64,000 bases of DNA from Deinococcus koreensis (GTDB lineage: Bacteria; Deinococcota; Deinococci; Deinococcales; Deinococcaceae): positions 2,734,501 through 2,798,500 of the forward strand of contig NZ_PPPD01000001.1 in assembly GCF_002901445.1 (NCBI RefSeq), in the 5' to 3' direction. Positions 1 through 12,691 of the stretch are shown here, piece by piece; the stretch's first letter is position 1; every line of letters begins with the position of its first letter. Under the pieces are notes generated by a model. The model searched no databases and had not been told where the DNA came from. It saw only the letters and a program-made list of their open reading frames with translations. Made by a program: the position numbers and the translations under genes.

Positions 1-450
1 CTGGCGGTGGAACGCGCCCACGTCACGCTGCATGTCGGGGCAGGCACCTTCAAGCCCATCAGCGGGCCGGTGTCCGAGCACGTCATGCACGCCGAGCGCT
101 ACTCGGTCAGCCCGCAGACCGCCGCGGCCATCAACCGCGCCCGCGCCGAGGGCCGGCGGGTCGTGGCCGTGGGCACCACCACCGTCCGCACGCTGGAGAG
201 CGCCTGGGACGGCGCTGAGGTGCAGCCCGGCGAGGGCGACACGAGCATCTTCATCACGCCCGGTAAACCCGTGAACGTGCCCGACGTGCTGATCACCAAC
301 CTGCACCTGCCGGGCTCCACCCTGATGCTGCTGGTGGCGGCCTTCGCGGGCGTGGAGCGCATCCGGGCCGCCTACGACGCCGCGCTCTCGGAGGGCTACC
401 GCTTCTATTCCCTGGGCGACGCGATGTGGCTGGAGAACGCAAGCCGGTAG
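1..450 (+). CDS. queA: tRNA S-adenosylmethionine ribosyltransferase-isomerase, C-terminal part
   Basis: This is the last 149 codons of QueA; the gene begins before the window. QueA transfers and isomerises the ribosyl group of SAM onto 7-aminomethyl-7-deazaguanine in tRNA, giving epoxyqueuosine in the cytoplasm. The visible part carries the conserved blocks HVGAGTF, ERY.V, the [11 protein letters not shown] segment, the [14 protein letters not shown] segment and the final [11 protein letters not shown], which together are diagnostic of the family. The frame is open from base 1 with no start, so it is a true truncation by the window edge. A strong 15-bp hairpin follows the stop within 15 bases, so transcription probably ends there. 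Confidence 0.95.
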   Translation: MAVERAHVTLHVGAGTFKPISGPVSEHVMHAERYSVSPQTAAAINRARAEGRRVVAVGTTTVRTLESAWDGAEVQPGEGDTSIFITPGKPVNVPDVLITNLHLPGSTLMLLVAAFAGVERIRAAYDAALSEGYRFYSLGDAMWLENASR

Positions 451-463
451 GGCTGTTCCCCGG

Positions 464-501
464 ATGGAGCGACCAGAAGCTCTCTTTTCTGGTCGCTCCA
501 T
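464..501 (+). terminator. 15-bp perfect hairpin after queA
   Basis: Bases 464-478 pair perfectly with 487-501 around an 8-base loop. It lies 14 bases after the queA stop and probably acts as a terminator or 3'-end stabiliser. There is no long T run after it, so the mode of termination is inferred. A second 9-bp hairpin (528-536 with 558-566) follows. Confidence 0.6.
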
Positions 502-820
502 GTCTCCCTGGTAGCCGTGCAGTCCCGTCCTGCCCGCTCAGATTCACTCGCTCCATTCGGGCAGGAGGTGAGTCTTCTGTCGCCCGCTGCTCTGGGCATC
601 AAGGCTTCGCCCGGCAGGCGCACTCCGGCCTGACGCTCCAGCGTGCGGGCCAGGGTCAGGAAGGCAGCGCGCCGGGGCACGTCGTCCGGGCCGGCGGGAC
701 GCATCCCGGCGCCATCAGGAAGCGCTGTGGGGAGGGGTCTGGACATGGCCCTGTGCAGCACGCGGCGGCCCCAGGGGCGCGTCCGTCGTCAGGCTTACCC
801 ACCGCCGGGCGGCTCTTTCC
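502..820. other. gap between queA and the M3 peptidase
   Basis: No convincing intact gene is present. There is a 9-bp hairpin (528-536/558-566). About 60 codons on the minus strand (roughly 580-760) have codon choice like a real gene and could be the remnant of a lost gene, but I recognise no family and see no proper start or end. The promoter of the next gene closes the gap. Confidence 0.4.
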
Positions 821-834
821 TATACTTTTCAGGA
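821..834 (+). promoter_or_regulatory. leaderless promoter of the M3 peptidase
   Basis: TATACT at 821-826 is followed by 7 bases and then the ATG at 834, so transcription should begin at or next to the start codon. No good -35 hexamer is seen 16-18 bases upstream. Confidence 0.6.
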
Positions 835-2888
835 TGTCCAGCGACCTTGTGCCGAGCGCCAACCCCCTGCTCAATCTGGGGTTCAAGATTCCCTTCGACC
901 AGATCCGGCCGGAGCACGCCGAAAGCGCGGTGGACACGCTGCTGGCCCTGACCGCCGGGAAGCTGGAGCACCTGGCCGCCGCGCCGGATCGGGGCTTCCA
1001 GAACTTCATGGCCGATCTGGACACCCTGACCGAGCAGCTCGACACGGTGAACACCATCGTGTCGCACCTGGACGGCGTGGTCACCAGCGACGACTGGAAG
1101 GCGGCCCGCAAGGCGATCATTCCCAAGGTCAGCGAATTCCGCAGCGCCCTGAGCCTGCATCCCGGGCTGTGGGCGGCCCTGAAGGCCTACGCCCGGACGC
1201 CCCAGGCCCAGGCCCTCGACCCGGTGCAGGCGCGGCACCTGAAGCTGACCATCGACGACTTCCGCCGGGGGGGCGCCGACCTGCCGGACGAAGCCAAGGC
1301 CCGCCTGACCGAGCTGAACACCCGCCTGGCCCAGATCACCAACGACTTCGGCAAGAACGTGCTGGACGCCACCGCCGCCTATGAACTGTACGTGCCGCAG
1401 GGGCGCCTGGCGGGCGTGCCGGCGCGCGTGCAGGACGCGACCCGCCGGGACGCCGAGGAGCACGGCCAGGAGGGCCACCGCCTGACCCTGCATTTTCCGG
1501 TGTACGGCCCGGTGCTGACCTACGCCGACGACCGCTCGCTGCGTCAGCAGCTGTGGGAGGCCCAGGGGCAGGTGGGCCGCCAGGAGGGCCGCGACAACCG
1601 CCCGCTGATCCGCGAGATCCTGGCCCTGCGGCGCGAGAAGGCGCAGATGCTGGGCTTCGCCAACTTCGCCGATTACGTGCTGGAAGACCGCATGGCCGGC
1701 GCGGGCGAGGTCGCCCTGAACTTCGAGCGCGACCTCGAGGCCCGCACCCGCCCCAGCTTCGAGGCCGAGAACGCCGAGCTGCAGGCCTTCTACCGCGCCC
1801 AGGCCGGCCAGGACGCGCCCACGCTGGAAGCCTGGGACGTGGCCTACTGGGCCGAGAAGCAGGGCCAGGCGAAGTACGATTTCGACGAGGAGCAGCTGCG
1901 CCCGTATTTCCCGCTCGACAGCGTGCTCAGCGGCATGTTCGAGATCACCCGGCGCGTGTTCGGCGCCACGGTCAAAGAAGCCCAGGCGCCCGGCTGGCAC
2001 CCCGAGGTGCGCTACTTCGACATCCTGGCCGAGGACGGCACCCACATCGCCTCGTTCTACACCGACTGGTTCCCCCGCGACACCAAGCGCGGCGGCGCCT
2101 GGATGAACGCCTTCATCACCGGCGGCCCCAGCCAGGGCGGCGTGGAGCCCCACCTGGGCCTGATGTGCGGCAACATGACCCCGCCCAGTGGCGACACGCC
2201 CGCCCTGCTGTCGATCAGCGAGGTCGAGACGGTGTTCCACGAGTTCGGCCACCTGCTGCACCACGCCCTGTCGCGGGTGCCGGTGCGCTCGCTGGCGGGC
2301 ACCAACGTCGCCTGGGACTTCGTGGAACTGCCCAGCCAGATCATGGAGAACTGGGTCATGGAACGCGAGGCCCTGAACCTGTTCGCCCGCCACTACCAGA
2401 GCGGCGAGGCCCTGCCGGACGAGCTGTTCTCGCGCATGGTCGCGGCCCGCAACTACCGCGCGGCGAGCGCGTCCATGCGGCAGTACTCGCTGGGCCTGAC
2501 CGACCTGACCCTGCACGTGGAGTACGACCCGGCCTCAGATACCGACCCGGTGCGGCTGGCCCGCGAGGTCATGTCGCGCTTCTACCCCTACGAGCTGCCC
2601 GAGGACTACGCCATGGTGGCGGCCTTCGGTCACCTGTTCTCCTCGCCCGTGGGCTACGGCGCGGGCTACTACTCCTACAAGTGGGCCGAGGTGCTGGACG
2701 CCGACGCCTTCTCCCGCTTCGCCCAGGAGGGCATCTTCAACCGCGAGACCGGCCGCGCCTTCGTGGACAGCGTGCTGAGCCGGGGCAACAGCGACGATCC
2801 CGGCGCCCTGTACCGCGAGTTCATGGGCCGCGACCCCGACCCCGACGCCCTGCTGCGCCGCAGCGGGATCTTGAACGCCGCGCGCTGA
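834..2888 (+). CDS. M3 family oligopeptidase (thimet oligopeptidase/PrlC type)
   Basis: A 684-residue zinc metallopeptidase of the M3A family, which cleaves short peptides in the cytoplasm and finishes off proteolysis products. The zinc site is complete: HEFGH at residues 469-473, and the third ligand E498 in FVELPSQ, exactly 25 residues after the second histidine as in thimet oligopeptidase. The N-terminal half is the helical substrate-channel part. The frame stays open upstream to 426, but the ATG at 834 is chosen because it matches where the family begins and because a TATACT box sits 7 bases before it. The length is usual for PrlC/oligopeptidase A. A terminator hairpin follows the stop. 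Confidence 0.93.
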   Translation: MSSDLVPSANPLLNLGFKIPFDQIRPEHAESAVDTLLALTAGKLEHLAAAPDRGFQNFMADLDTLTEQLDTVNTIVSHLDGVVTSDDWKAARKAIIPKVSEFRSALSLHPGLWAALKAYARTPQAQALDPVQARHLKLTIDDFRRGGADLPDEAKARLTELNTRLAQITNDFGKNVLDATAAYELYVPQGRLAGVPARVQDATRRDAEEHGQEGHRLTLHFPVYGPVLTYADDRSLRQQLWEAQGQVGRQEGRDNRPLIREILALRREKAQMLGFANFADYVLEDRMAGAGEVALNFERDLEARTRPSFEAENAELQAFYRAQAGQDAPTLEAWDVAYWAEKQGQAKYDFDEEQLRPYFPLDSVLSGMFEITRRVFGATVKEAQAPGWHPEVRYFDILAEDGTHIASFYTDWFPRDTKRGGAWMNAFITGGPSQGGVEPHLGLMCGNMTPPSGDTPALLSISEVETVFHEFGHLLHHALSRVPVRSLAGTNVAWDFVELPSQIMENWVMEREALNLFARHYQSGEALPDELFSRMVAARNYRAASASMRQYSLGLTDLTLHVEYDPASDTDPVRLAREVMSRFYPYELPEDYAMVAAFGHLFSSPVGYGAGYYSYKWAEVLDADAFSRFAQEGIFNRETGRAFVDSVLSRGNSDDPGALYREFMGRDPDPDALLRRSGILNAAR

Positions 2889-2904
2889 GCGCAGAGGATC
2901 TGGG

Positions 2905-2936
2905 ACACCACCGGCAGGCGAACTCCGGTGGTGTTT
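2905..2936 (+). terminator. Rho-independent terminator after the M3 peptidase
   Basis: Bases 2905-2914 pair perfectly with 2925-2934 (10 bp, 10-base loop), followed by TTT. It lies 16 bases after the peptidase stop. Confidence 0.75.
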
Positions 2937-3017
2937 CCGGCGTTGGGCGGCTTCATGAGCCGGGACGCGTTCATGAGATGAAACCTGTGACACCGCAGGC
3001 TCTATGCTCCGGCCACC

Positions 3018-3542
3018 ATGCCCGCGTTCCATCCGACCATGACGGCCCTCGCCGCCCTGAGCGCCCTTTGCCTGACTGCCGTGGGGTGGGGCGCCGCCTC
3101 CGCGCAGACGGTTCCGCTCCAGTCGGCCGCCGAGCGCCAGCTGCTGGCCCAGCTGAACGAGGTGCGCGCCCAGGGCGTGACCTGTCCCGGCAGCGGCCGG
3201 CGACCGCCGGCTCAGACGCTGATGCCCTCGGCCCAGCACGCCCAGGCGGCGCGCCTGCAGGCGACCTACATGGGCCAGTCCGGGCGGGTCTCGCACGACG
3301 GCCCCGGCGGCAGCACCCCGCGCATCCGGGCCGCCAGCACCGGCATCGACGCGGTGAGCGTGACCGAGATCATCTACATGAGCGGCGGCCTGAACCCCGA
3401 ACAGGCCATGCAGTGGTGGCTGAACAGCCCCGTCCACTGCTTCTGGATGACCGAGGGGCGCTACACCCACGCCGGCGCCAGCGTGATCCAGAGTTCACGC
3501 GGCACGGCCTATGTGGTGGTGCTCAGCAGCGGTCAGAGGTAG
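3018..3542 (+). CDS. secreted CAP-domain (SCP/PR-1) protein
   Basis: A 174-residue protein with an N-terminal signal peptide (hydrophobic stretch about residues 8-28, likely cut after ASA). The mature part resembles the CAP/SCP superfamily: a helix beginning [11 protein letters not shown], a region with [15 protein letters not shown], the SHDGPGG segment in the position of the usual histidine motif, and WWLNSPVHC near the end as in the family's W.NSP.H motif. CAP proteins are extracytoplasmic and their biochemical role in bacteria is unclear. TATGCT at 3003-3008 lies 9 bases before the ATG, so the leader is very short. It appears to be a single-gene unit. Confidence 0.82.
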   Translation: MPAFHPTMTALAALSALCLTAVGWGAASAQTVPLQSAAERQLLAQLNEVRAQGVTCPGSGRRPPAQTLMPSAQHAQAARLQATYMGQSGRVSHDGPGGSTPRIRAASTGIDAVSVTEIIYMSGGLNPEQAMQWWLNSPVHCFWMTEGRYTHAGASVIQSSRGTAYVVVLSSGQR

Positions 3543-3544
3543 GG

Positions 3545-3682
3545 GAGGCAGAGGGCAGACGGCAGATGGCATAAGGCCAGGGACGGCAGGGCGGTTAAAT
3601 GGTGGGCGGTGCACAACCTCGCCCACCAGCGCACGCCCTCATCTTTCAAGCCTTCTGCCATCCGCCATTAGCCTTCTGCCTC
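3545..3682. repeat. imperfect inverted-repeat element, copy A
   Basis: Arms 3545-3577 and 3650-3682 match at 27 of 33 positions when one is reverse-complemented, around a 72-base centre. The arms are built from short GGCAGATGGC-like units. The right arm ends just before the stop codon of the convergent dehydrogenase gene. Related elements lie at 17887-17959 and 43095-43210. Confidence 0.7.
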
Positions 3683-3683
3683 C

Positions 3684-4466
3684 TCACCTCGCCGTCCAGC
3701 CCAGATCGAGGTTGAGCACCGCTCCGGTCATGCCCCAGGCGGCGGGGCTGATCACGTAACTGGCGAGCGCGGCCACGTCCTCCGGGTTCAGGAGCTGCTT
3801 GATCGCGGCCGGCTCCAGCATGACCGTCTGCTCGATCTGCTGGGTGCTGATGCCACGCGTCCGGGCCTGGTCGGCGATCTGGTTCTCGACCAGCGGTGTG
3901 CGGACATAGGCCGGGCACAGCGCGTTGGCAGTGATGCCCTGGGCGCCGCCCTCCAGCGCGGCCGTGCGGGTCAGGCCGATCACTCCGTGCTTGGCGCTGA
4001 TGTACGCGGCCTTGTAGGGGCTGGCGACCTGCCCGTGGATGCTCGCCACGTTGAGGATGCGGCCCTGCCCGCTGCGGCGCAGGTGTGGCCAAGCGTACTT
4101 GCTGAGCAGAAAGGGCGCGGTCAGCATGACCGCCAGCATGGTGTCCCAGGTGTCCTCAGGGAAGTCCGCGATGGGGTCGATGTGCTGGAAACCGGCGTTG
4201 TTCACGAGCACGTCCAGGCCGCCCAGCGCCGCCACGGCCTCGTCGATACCGCACCGGCAGTCCGGGCGCCGCGACAGGTCGGCGCCGATGAACGTCAGCC
4301 CGTGCCCGGCCGCGACCTCGCGCGCCTGGGGCCGATCCAGATCCAGCACCGCGACGCGCAGGCCGTCCGCGCGCAGTTTCAGGGCGATCGCCAGCCCGAT
4401 GCCGCTGGTGCCGCCGGTCACGAGGGCCACCCGGTCTTCCGTGCGCTGTTGCCCCTGAGTCGTCAT
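3684..4466 (-). CDS. bdhA: 3-hydroxybutyrate dehydrogenase (SDR family)
   Basis: A 260-residue classical short-chain dehydrogenase. The cofactor site TGGTSGIG is at residues 17-24, NNAG at 89-92, and the catalytic triad is S142, Y155 and K159 (YISAK). The segments around GFQHI.PI, the SIHG motif after the catalytic serine and [11 protein letters not shown] are those of D-beta-hydroxybutyrate dehydrogenases, which interconvert 3-hydroxybutyrate and acetoacetate with NAD. The 3-oxoacid CoA-transferase genes at 17.2-18.6 kb could take the acetoacetate onward, although they are not in the same operon. A related SDR of unknown substrate cannot be fully excluded. Confidence 0.85.
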   Translation of the reverse strand: MTTQGQQRTEDRVALVTGGTSGIGLAIALKLRADGLRVAVLDLDRPQAREVAAGHGLTFIGADLSRRPDCRCGIDEAVAALGGLDVLVNNAGFQHIDPIADFPEDTWDTMLAVMLTAPFLLSKYAWPHLRRSGQGRILNVASIHGQVASPYKAAYISAKHGVIGLTRTAALEGGAQGITANALCPAYVRTPLVENQIADQARTRGISTQQIEQTVMLEPAAIKQLLNPEDVAALASYVISPAAWGMTGAVLNLDLGWTAR

Positions 4467-4500
4467 GGGCGGAGTCTAGAGCCCGGGTATCACGCCGCCG

Positions 4501-7500
4501 TTACCCGCCCAGCGCGCGGGACAGGGCCACCGTCTCGGGCAGGGGCTCCAGCGCCAGTTCCCGCAGGGCGACCTTCAGGGCGCTGTACACGCGCTGCGCG
4601 GCGGCCGCGTTGCCCCGGCTGTGGTGGGCGCGCATCAGCACCCGCGCGGCGGGCTCGTGCGCGGCGTCCAGCGCCTGGGCCCGTTCGGCGGCGTGCTGGG
4701 CGCGCTCCGGCTGATTCCTCTCCAGCGCCCACTGGGCTTCCTCGCACAGCGCCTCGGGGAGCCGCAGGGCGTAGCGCCCGGCCTCGCGCTGGACGTCGGG
4801 CAGGTCGCAGTCGGCCAGGCGGCCGGGCAGGGCCAGCAGCGCCTCCAGCCGGCCCGGGTCGCCGGGAGGGGCCTCCAGCGCCCCCTGCGCCGCCCACAGA
4901 TCCACGTGCAGGTCGGGGCCCGGGCGCAGGCGCAGCCACTCGCCCCGCTCCACAAACACGCCGCTGGGGGCGCCCTCCTCCAGCACCTGCCCCAGCGCGT
5001 GCAGGGTGACCCGGAAGTTGCGCTCCCCCACGCCCGGATCGGCCTCCGGGAACAGCGCCTCCTGGGCCACCTCGCGCGGCAGGCCGCCGGGGTGGACGAC
5101 CAGCAGGGCCAACAGGTCGCGGGCCTTGGCGCGGCCCCACTCGCGCGCCCGGGGTTCCACGCTGCGCGTGACCTGCACGCGGCCCAGCACCTGAACGTGG
5201 GCCTCGAAGCCCGGGGTGTCGGCGGGGGTGGGCAGTTCGGCGTAGCCCAGGGCCCGTGCCGCCGGCATGAGCGCCGGGCCGACCTCCGGGTGCGCCGCCA
5301 CCAGCCGGGCCAGCAGGGCGCCGCGCCCGGCGCGTTCGAGCGCCGGGGAGAAGAGCGAGCGGCGGGCCAGCAGGAAGGGATAGCGCGCCGCCGCATGCGC
5401 CGCCGGGAGGGCCGCGCTGCCTGGTTCCAGGGCAAAGCGGGCCAGCGCCACACAGGCCAGCCCGAAGGCGTCGGTGCAGGCCTGGAAGGCGTCCTGCGCG
5501 GCGTCGAAGTCTGCGATCCCTGCCCCACCGGCCTGGAGCCGGCCTAGCGCTCCCATCAGGTGCACCAGCCCCGCCACGTAGCCGTCGCCGCTGGTCTGCG
5601 CGAGCGCCTCCTGCGCCAGCGCCGCCGCCTGGCCCGCGTCTCCGGCGCGGCCCGCCAGGAAGGCCAGGCCCATCAGCGGCTCGACCCGCAGCCGCGCGGC
5701 CACCCCCTGCGCCAGTTCCAGCGCCTGGGCGTAGGACGCCCGTGCCCCGGCCTCGTCCTGGGCGCCCAGCTGCGCGTGCCCCAGGCGGGCCAGGGCGAGC
5801 GACTGCACGAAGGGGCTCTCCAGCCGCTCGCCCTCGCGCAGCCCCTCCCGGGCGGCCAGCGCGGCGGCCTCCGGGTCGCCCTGCAGGGCGTGCAGGAAGC
5901 TGGCCAGCAGCAGCCCCTCGCGGTGGTTCTGGGCCGCCCGTGCGCCGCCCATCTCGCCCTGGGCCGCCTGCCGGGCCAGTTCCAGGGCCCGGTTCAGGTC
6001 GCCCGAGCGCAGGGCGTAGCGGGCGCCCAGGGCCAGTGCGGGTTCGGCCTGCACCGCCGCTCCCAGACGGCCCGCGTTGAGCAGGTTCTCGGCGCGCAGA
6101 CGGCTCAGGAGGGCGCCCTTGTCCTCACCCGCCAGGGTCTGGGCCACCTCCAGGGGCGCCCAGGCCAGATCCGGCTGCACCGTGTCCAGCGCGACCTGGA
6201 TTTCGCCTAGGGCCCGCTGCAGGGGGGTGGCCTGGGCGTATTCCGCCAGCGCCTCGGCGTAGCGCGACGAATGCCGCAGCGCGTCGCCCGCCAGCGCGTG
6301 CAACTGGGGGGTCCAGGCGGCGCGTGGCAGACGACTGAGGCTCCGCAGGGCGAGGGTCACGCGGCCCTGCGCCAGCCAGCCCCCGCCGTGTTCGGCCAGC
6401 AGTTCGGCGGCGCGCGGCGCGTGCCCGGCCAGCAGGTGCGCCGCCATGGCCCGGCGCGGGCGGCCGCTGCGCTCGAAGAAGGCGGCCCCCCGCGCGGCGA
6501 GCGCCTGCCCCTCGGCGGCGGGCAGCAGGCCGCGCAGGTGGGCGCGCAGCAGCGGGTGGGCGCGGTACACCCGATCGCCAGCGCGGGTCAGGAAGGTGCC
6601 GCTGCGGGCCAGCGCCTCCAGCAGCGCCCCGGCGTCGGGCTGCTCCAGCACGTCCGCGAGCAGTTCCGGAGTCAGTTCCTCGAAGACCGAACTGCGGGTC
6701 AGGAGGGTGCGGAGCGAGGGCTCCAGCGGCCCCAGCACCTCCTGGGCCAGATAGCTGAAGAGGGTGCCCAGCTGGGCCTCGCCGCCGTCCAGATCGGCCA
6801 GGTCGGCCAGCCGCACGCGGCCCTGGGCGGCGGCCTGGGCCAGAAAGCGCGCCGCGATCGGCCAGCCCTCCGTGAGTGAGTGGGCCAGCCCCAGATCGGC
6901 GGCGCTGGGGCTCAGCCCCTGGGCCTGCAGCAGTTCCCCCAGTTCCTCCCGCGTGAAGCTCAGGTCGGCGGCCGAGAGCCGCCTCACCACCCCGGCCGCC
7001 TCCAGCCGCGTCAGTTCGACCAGCGGCAACGGCAGCCGCGAGAGCAGCGCCACTCGCCCCGCGCCGCAGTCGAGCAGTTCGCGCAGCAGGTCGCCGGTCA
7101 GCGGCCCGGTCAGGTGCTGCGCCTCGTCCAGCACCAGGGTCGCGCGGCTGGCGTCCAGCACGTCGGCCACCTTCGCGGCCACCCGGCGCGGCGCGGCGCC
7201 GGCGTCCAGCAGCGCGCCGGGGCCCGCGCCGCCCGTCAGGCCCTCGACCGCCAGCGCCAGCCCCGCCGCCAGTCCCTGCGGGTCGGCGGCGTCGGCGTCC
7301 AGGGTCAGCCAGACCTGGGGGTGGCCCGCGGGCGCTGCCCCCGCTGCCAGCGCGGTCGTCTTGCCGTAGCCGGCCGGGGCGACCACCAACAGCACCTGCG
7401 AGCCGGCCCAGGCCGCCTGCAGCCGGGGCCTGGGCATCGCGCCGCGCACCGCCGGCCAGCGCGCACGCCGCGCCGAGGTCAGGTCACGCCAGTTGAGGGT

Positions 7501-7503
7501 CAT
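4501..7503 (-). CDS. large MalT-like ATPase activator with C-terminal SARP/BTAD domain
   Basis: A 1000-residue regulator. An N-terminal STAND-type NTPase has Walker [10 protein letters not shown] at residues 42-50 and a Walker-B-like [10 protein letters not shown]. The middle is a long alanine- and leucine-rich helical repeat region of TPR type. From about residue 768 to the end comes a winged-helix plus bacterial transcriptional activator domain of the SARP/AfsR kind. MalT proteins normally end in a LuxR helix-turn-helix, so the DNA-binding part here is of another type, and it sits at the C-terminus rather than the N-terminus as in AfsR. The ligand and targets are unknown. The ATG at 7503 has no clear Shine-Dalgarno site. 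The nearest gene upstream is a small membrane protein 53 bases away. Confidence 0.8.
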   Translation of the reverse strand: MTLNWRDLTSARRARWPAVRGAMPRPRLQAAWAGSQVLLVVAPAGYGKTTALAAGAAPAGHPQVWLTLDADAADPQGLAAGLALAVEGLTGGAGPGALLDAGAAPRRVAAKVADVLDASRATLVLDEAQHLTGPLTGDLLRELLDCGAGRVALLSRLPLPLVELTRLEAAGVVRRLSAADLSFTREELGELLQAQGLSPSAADLGLAHSLTEGWPIAARFLAQAAAQGRVRLADLADLDGGEAQLGTLFSYLAQEVLGPLEPSLRTLLTRSSVFEELTPELLADVLEQPDAGALLEALARSGTFLTRAGDRVYRAHPLLRAHLRGLLPAAEGQALAARGAAFFERSGRPRRAMAAHLLAGHAPRAAELLAEHGGGWLAQGRVTLALRSLSRLPRAAWTPQLHALAGDALRHSSRYAEALAEYAQATPLQRALGEIQVALDTVQPDLAWAPLEVAQTLAGEDKGALLSRLRAENLLNAGRLGAAVQAEPALALGARYALRSGDLNRALELARQAAQGEMGGARAAQNHREGLLLASFLHALQGDPEAAALAAREGLREGERLESPFVQSLALARLGHAQLGAQDEAGARASYAQALELAQGVAARLRVEPLMGLAFLAGRAGDAGQAAALAQEALAQTSGDGYVAGLVHLMGALGRLQAGGAGIADFDAAQDAFQACTDAFGLACVALARFALEPGSAALPAAHAAARYPFLLARRSLFSPALERAGRGALLARLVAAHPEVGPALMPAARALGYAELPTPADTPGFEAHVQVLGRVQVTRSVEPRAREWGRAKARDLLALLVVHPGGLPREVAQEALFPEADPGVGERNFRVTLHALGQVLEEGAPSGVFVERGEWLRLRPGPDLHVDLWAAQGALEAPPGDPGRLEALLALPGRLADCDLPDVQREAGRYALRLPEALCEEAQWALERNQPERAQHAAERAQALDAAHEPAARVLMRAHHSRGNAAAAQRVYSALKVALRELALEPLPETVALSRALGG

Positions 7504-7556
7504 AGTCGGGGGTCATCGCCGCCCGGATGCTAGCAGGGCGGGGGACGGGACTGAAC

Positions 7557-8015
7557 TCAGCGCCGACGCGGGAGGACGCGCACGCTCAGCAGCCCCGAGA
7601 CCGAGAAGGCCATGCAGATCAGCATGTTCCGGCCCGCCTCGCCCCAGCTCCAGTGTCCGCCGGCCACCATTGCCAGCGGGATCACCACGAACAGGCCCAT
7701 GCACAGCAGCCGGAGTCCTGCCGCGATCCGCCGCGCCTCCTCCGGCGTGTACCCCTCCGGCGACGGCGAGTTGACCACTCCCACGCGTTCCGCGTGTCCC
7801 AGCACCCCGTAGACCAGCGTCATGGCGAGCGGGATGATCACGATCCGCCACGGGCTGCCCGGTGCCGGATCGTCGTCCAGTCGCATGCGGATAGGCACGG
7901 TCGGGGGCGCCGACACGAGGAACCAGAACGTCCAGCCCAGCACGGCCAGCAGCAGGGTGGCCGAGGTGAGGGCGAACACACTCCGCCTGTGTGCCTGAGC
8001 GTGGGTCGACTCCAT
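7557..8015 (-). CDS. small integral membrane protein, uncharacterised
   Basis: A 152-residue protein with about four predicted membrane helices (near residues 12-33, 57-77, 99-118 and 126-146). The first loop, with PPTVPIRMRLDD, resembles the loop of DUF1648/SdpI-type proteins, but this is only a loose similarity. It may be cotranscribed with the large activator downstream, 53 bases away on the same strand. A good Shine-Dalgarno site (GGAGGG) precedes the ATG. The function is unknown. Confidence 0.65.
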   Translation of the reverse strand: MESTHAQAHRRSVFALTSATLLLAVLGWTFWFLVSAPPTVPIRMRLDDDPAPGSPWRIVIIPLAMTLVYGVLGHAERVGVVNSPSPEGYTPEEARRIAAGLRLLCMGLFVVIPLAMVAGGHWSWGEAGRNMLICMAFSVSGLLSVRVLPRRR

Positions 8016-8143
8016 CAGCCCTCCGTCCGGACAGTCTGAAGCCGAGTCCCAGCACAGGGGTGAGGGCGGGATTTATGGTCTGCCGTCTGTGCTGGCAAAT
8101 CCCCTACCCCACGTCGAAGCGGCCCCGCCCTCACCGCCCCGGA

Positions 8144-8872
<729 letters not shown>

Positions 8873-8944
8873 CCAGCCCTCCGGGTAGTGGACTGAGCCA
8901 TCTGTCCTGTGTTATCCGCTCTCTGCTTCTCGCCCATCAGGCTC

Positions 8945-9006
8945 GCCCCTGTTGATCCCCGCTCGCTCCGCTCGGGAACAGGGGCGGATGCCGCTGTTCC
9001 GCCCCT
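8945..9006 (-). promoter_or_regulatory. mutually exclusive hairpins between livG and livF
   Basis: Bases 8945-8953 can pair with 8977-8985 (9 bp), while 8980-8988 can pair with 8998-9006 (9 bp). The two stems share bases 8980-8985, so only one can form at a time. The second stem starts right at the livG stop. This could adjust livF expression relative to livG or simply protect the upstream mRNA end. Confidence 0.45.
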
Positions 9007-9745
9007 CATGCCTGCAACTCCGCTTCCGTTCCCAGATACGCTGCGACCACCTGTGGATTCCCCGTAACCTCGCGGTAGGTGCCCTGGGCCAGCACCTGAC
9101 CCTGATCCATGACCACCACCCGGTCGGCCAGATCGCGCACCACCGGCATGATGTGCTCGATAAACAGCACGCTGATCCCGCTGTCGCGCACGCTGCGAAC
9201 CAGGGACACCGCCTCCTGGGCCTCGGCCGGCCGCAGCCCCGCCATCACCTCGTCGAGCAGCAGCACCTGGGGCTGGGTCGCCAGCGCGCGGGCCACCTCC
9301 AGGCGCTTGTCCTGCAACAGGGTCAGTTCGTGCGCGGCCTTGTCGGCGTGGGCGGCCAGGCCGGTGCGTTCCAGCAGGTCGTAGGCGCGTTCGCGGGCGG
9401 TGGGCAGGGTCATCCCGCGCTGACCGAACAGCGCGCCCACGGTCACGTTCTCATGCACGGTCATCTCGGGGAAAGGGCGCACGATCTGGAAGGCACGGCC
9501 CAGGCCGAGCCAGCAGCGGTGCTCGATGGGCGCGTCGGTCACGTCCTGGCCCAGCAGGTGCAGGCGGCCCGCGCTGGGGCGGTAGACGCCCGAGAGCAGG
9601 TTCAGCAGCGTCGTCTTGCCGGCCCCGTTCGGCCCGATGACCGCCAGGATCTCGCCCTCGTACTGGGTAAAGCTCACGTCCTGCACGGCGTTCAGGCCCC
9701 CAAAACGTTTGGAGAGACCCTCGGCCCGGAGCACGATCTCGCCGC

Positions 9746-9749
<4 letters not shown>
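9006..9749 (-). CDS. livG: branched-chain amino-acid ABC transporter, ATP-binding protein LivG
   Basis: A 247-residue ABC ATPase. Walker A is GPNGAGKT at residues 39-46 and Walker B is LLLDEVMAGL. The signature region reads LTLLQDKRLEVARAL instead of LSYGQQRRLE, a variant that I believe occurs in some LivG proteins. The start is a GTG at 9749 that overlaps the livM stop in GTGA (9746-9749), so translation is coupled. Much longer upstream extensions of this frame run inside livM and are not real. It partners LivF as the second ATPase of the importer. Confidence 0.92.
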
Positions 9750-11595
<1,846 letters not shown>

Positions 11596-11623
11596 GTACC
11601 GTCCTTGTTTTGAACCGATATGT

Positions 11624-12670
11624 TCAGGTGGTGTCGAGATGTGAGGTCAGGGCGGCCAGGAACTCGCCCGGCGCCTCGATGAAGGGGGCATGGCCCACAC
11701 CCGGCAGCACGATCTCGCGGCAGCTTCCTCCGTTGGCCTGGGCCCGCGCCAGCAGCGCCCTCAGCTGCGTGACCATCGGTTGCGGCGGGCACACGTCCGC
11801 GCCGGGCCAGCCGGGCACCGCCCCCAGGGCGCCGAGCTGCGCCAGATCGAAGAGGCTCGTGTCGCTGACGATGGTGTCGGCGTCGCCGCGCACCCACAGC
11901 ACGGGCGGCGGCGGGGTCAGGTGGGCAAAGGCCGAGAGGTTCAGATATTTCGGAGAGAAAGCGTTCGCCACCCCCCGCGTCCCCGGCGCAACGCTGGGCC
12001 AGGTGGGGCTGGGGCTCAGGTCGCCGGGGTAGAAGTCGTCCCCGGTGCGGGTGCTCAGCATGGCGTCCAGCCACGCCTCCTCCTGCTCAGGGGTGGGCGT
12101 GAAGGTCGCCGGATTCACGTAGTACTTCCGCAGCACGTCGCGTGGGCTGCCCGGCTCGTCCGAGCGGTCGCCCGCCGCCACGGCCGCCACGAAGCCCGCG
12201 TTCACCGTGCCGCCGCCCGAGCCGGCGAAGTCGGCGGCGTTGGGCGCGCCCTCTGGCCCGTGGGTGCCGCCGAAGCCGAAGGGGGAGATTCCGGCCACCA
12301 GCGTCAGCGACTGCACCCGCCCCGGGGCGTCCAGCGCCGCCTGCAGGATCACGCCGCCGCCCAGGCTCCAGCCGAGCCAGTGCGCGCGCTCCCAGCCCAG
12401 AGCGTCCAGCAGCGAGAGGAGATCGTCCGACCAGTCGCGTAGGCCGCGCGTGGCGTCGATGCCCTTCGCCTCGCTGGCCCCGTAGCCGCGCAGGTCGGGG
12501 GCCACCGCGTGGATGTCCGCCGGCAGCGCGTCCAGCAGCTCCTGGAAGAAGGCCGAGCCCGACACGTTGCCGTGCACCAGCAGCAGCCGGCGCCCCGACT
12601 CTCCGGTGGCGGGCCGCTCCAGGACATGCGTGTTCAGGCGGCCTGTGTGGATCATTCTGGGCGTGATCAT
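11624..12670 (-). CDS. alpha/beta hydrolase embedded in the liv operon
   Basis: A 348-residue alpha/beta-fold hydrolase. The oxyanion loop HGNVSG is at residues 33-38, the nucleophile S102 lies in GWSLGGG, an acidic residue follows in RGDADTIV, and the histidine is in GVGHAPFIEAP near the end. There is a large lid insertion after the nucleophile. The ATG at 12670 has GGGAGG 6 bases upstream. It sits between the substrate-binding gene and the permease gene of the liv transporter, so it probably acts on the imported compound, perhaps an amide or ester; that is inference. A strong hairpin precedes it, which may lower its expression relative to livJ. Confidence 0.85.
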   Translation of the reverse strand: MITPRMIHTGRLNTHVLERPATGESGRRLLLVHGNVSGSAFFQELLDALPADIHAVAPDLRGYGASEAKGIDATRGLRDWSDDLLSLLDALGWERAHWLGWSLGGGVILQAALDAPGRVQSLTLVAGISPFGFGGTHGPEGAPNAADFAGSGGGTVNAGFVAAVAAGDRSDEPGSPRDVLRKYYVNPATFTPTPEQEEAWLDAMLSTRTGDDFYPGDLSPSPTWPSVAPGTRGVANAFSPKYLNLSAFAHLTPPPPVLWVRGDADTIVSDTSLFDLAQLGALGAVPGWPGADVCPPQPMVTQLRALLARAQANGGSCREIVLPGVGHAPFIEAPGEFLAALTSHLDTT

Positions 12671-12691
12671 GGGTGCCTCCCTTCCCGCAAA

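Noticed and set aside
795..2516. Long antisense frame (573 codons) opposite the M3 peptidase
   Set aside because: High GC makes long open antisense frames common. The peptidase frame has the zinc motif and family similarity; the antisense product is low-complexity and resembles nothing.
1553..3574. Long plus-strand frame running over the peptidase and CAP genes
   Set aside because: It is a shifted reading of two well-supported genes with G/R/P/A-rich low-complexity sequence.
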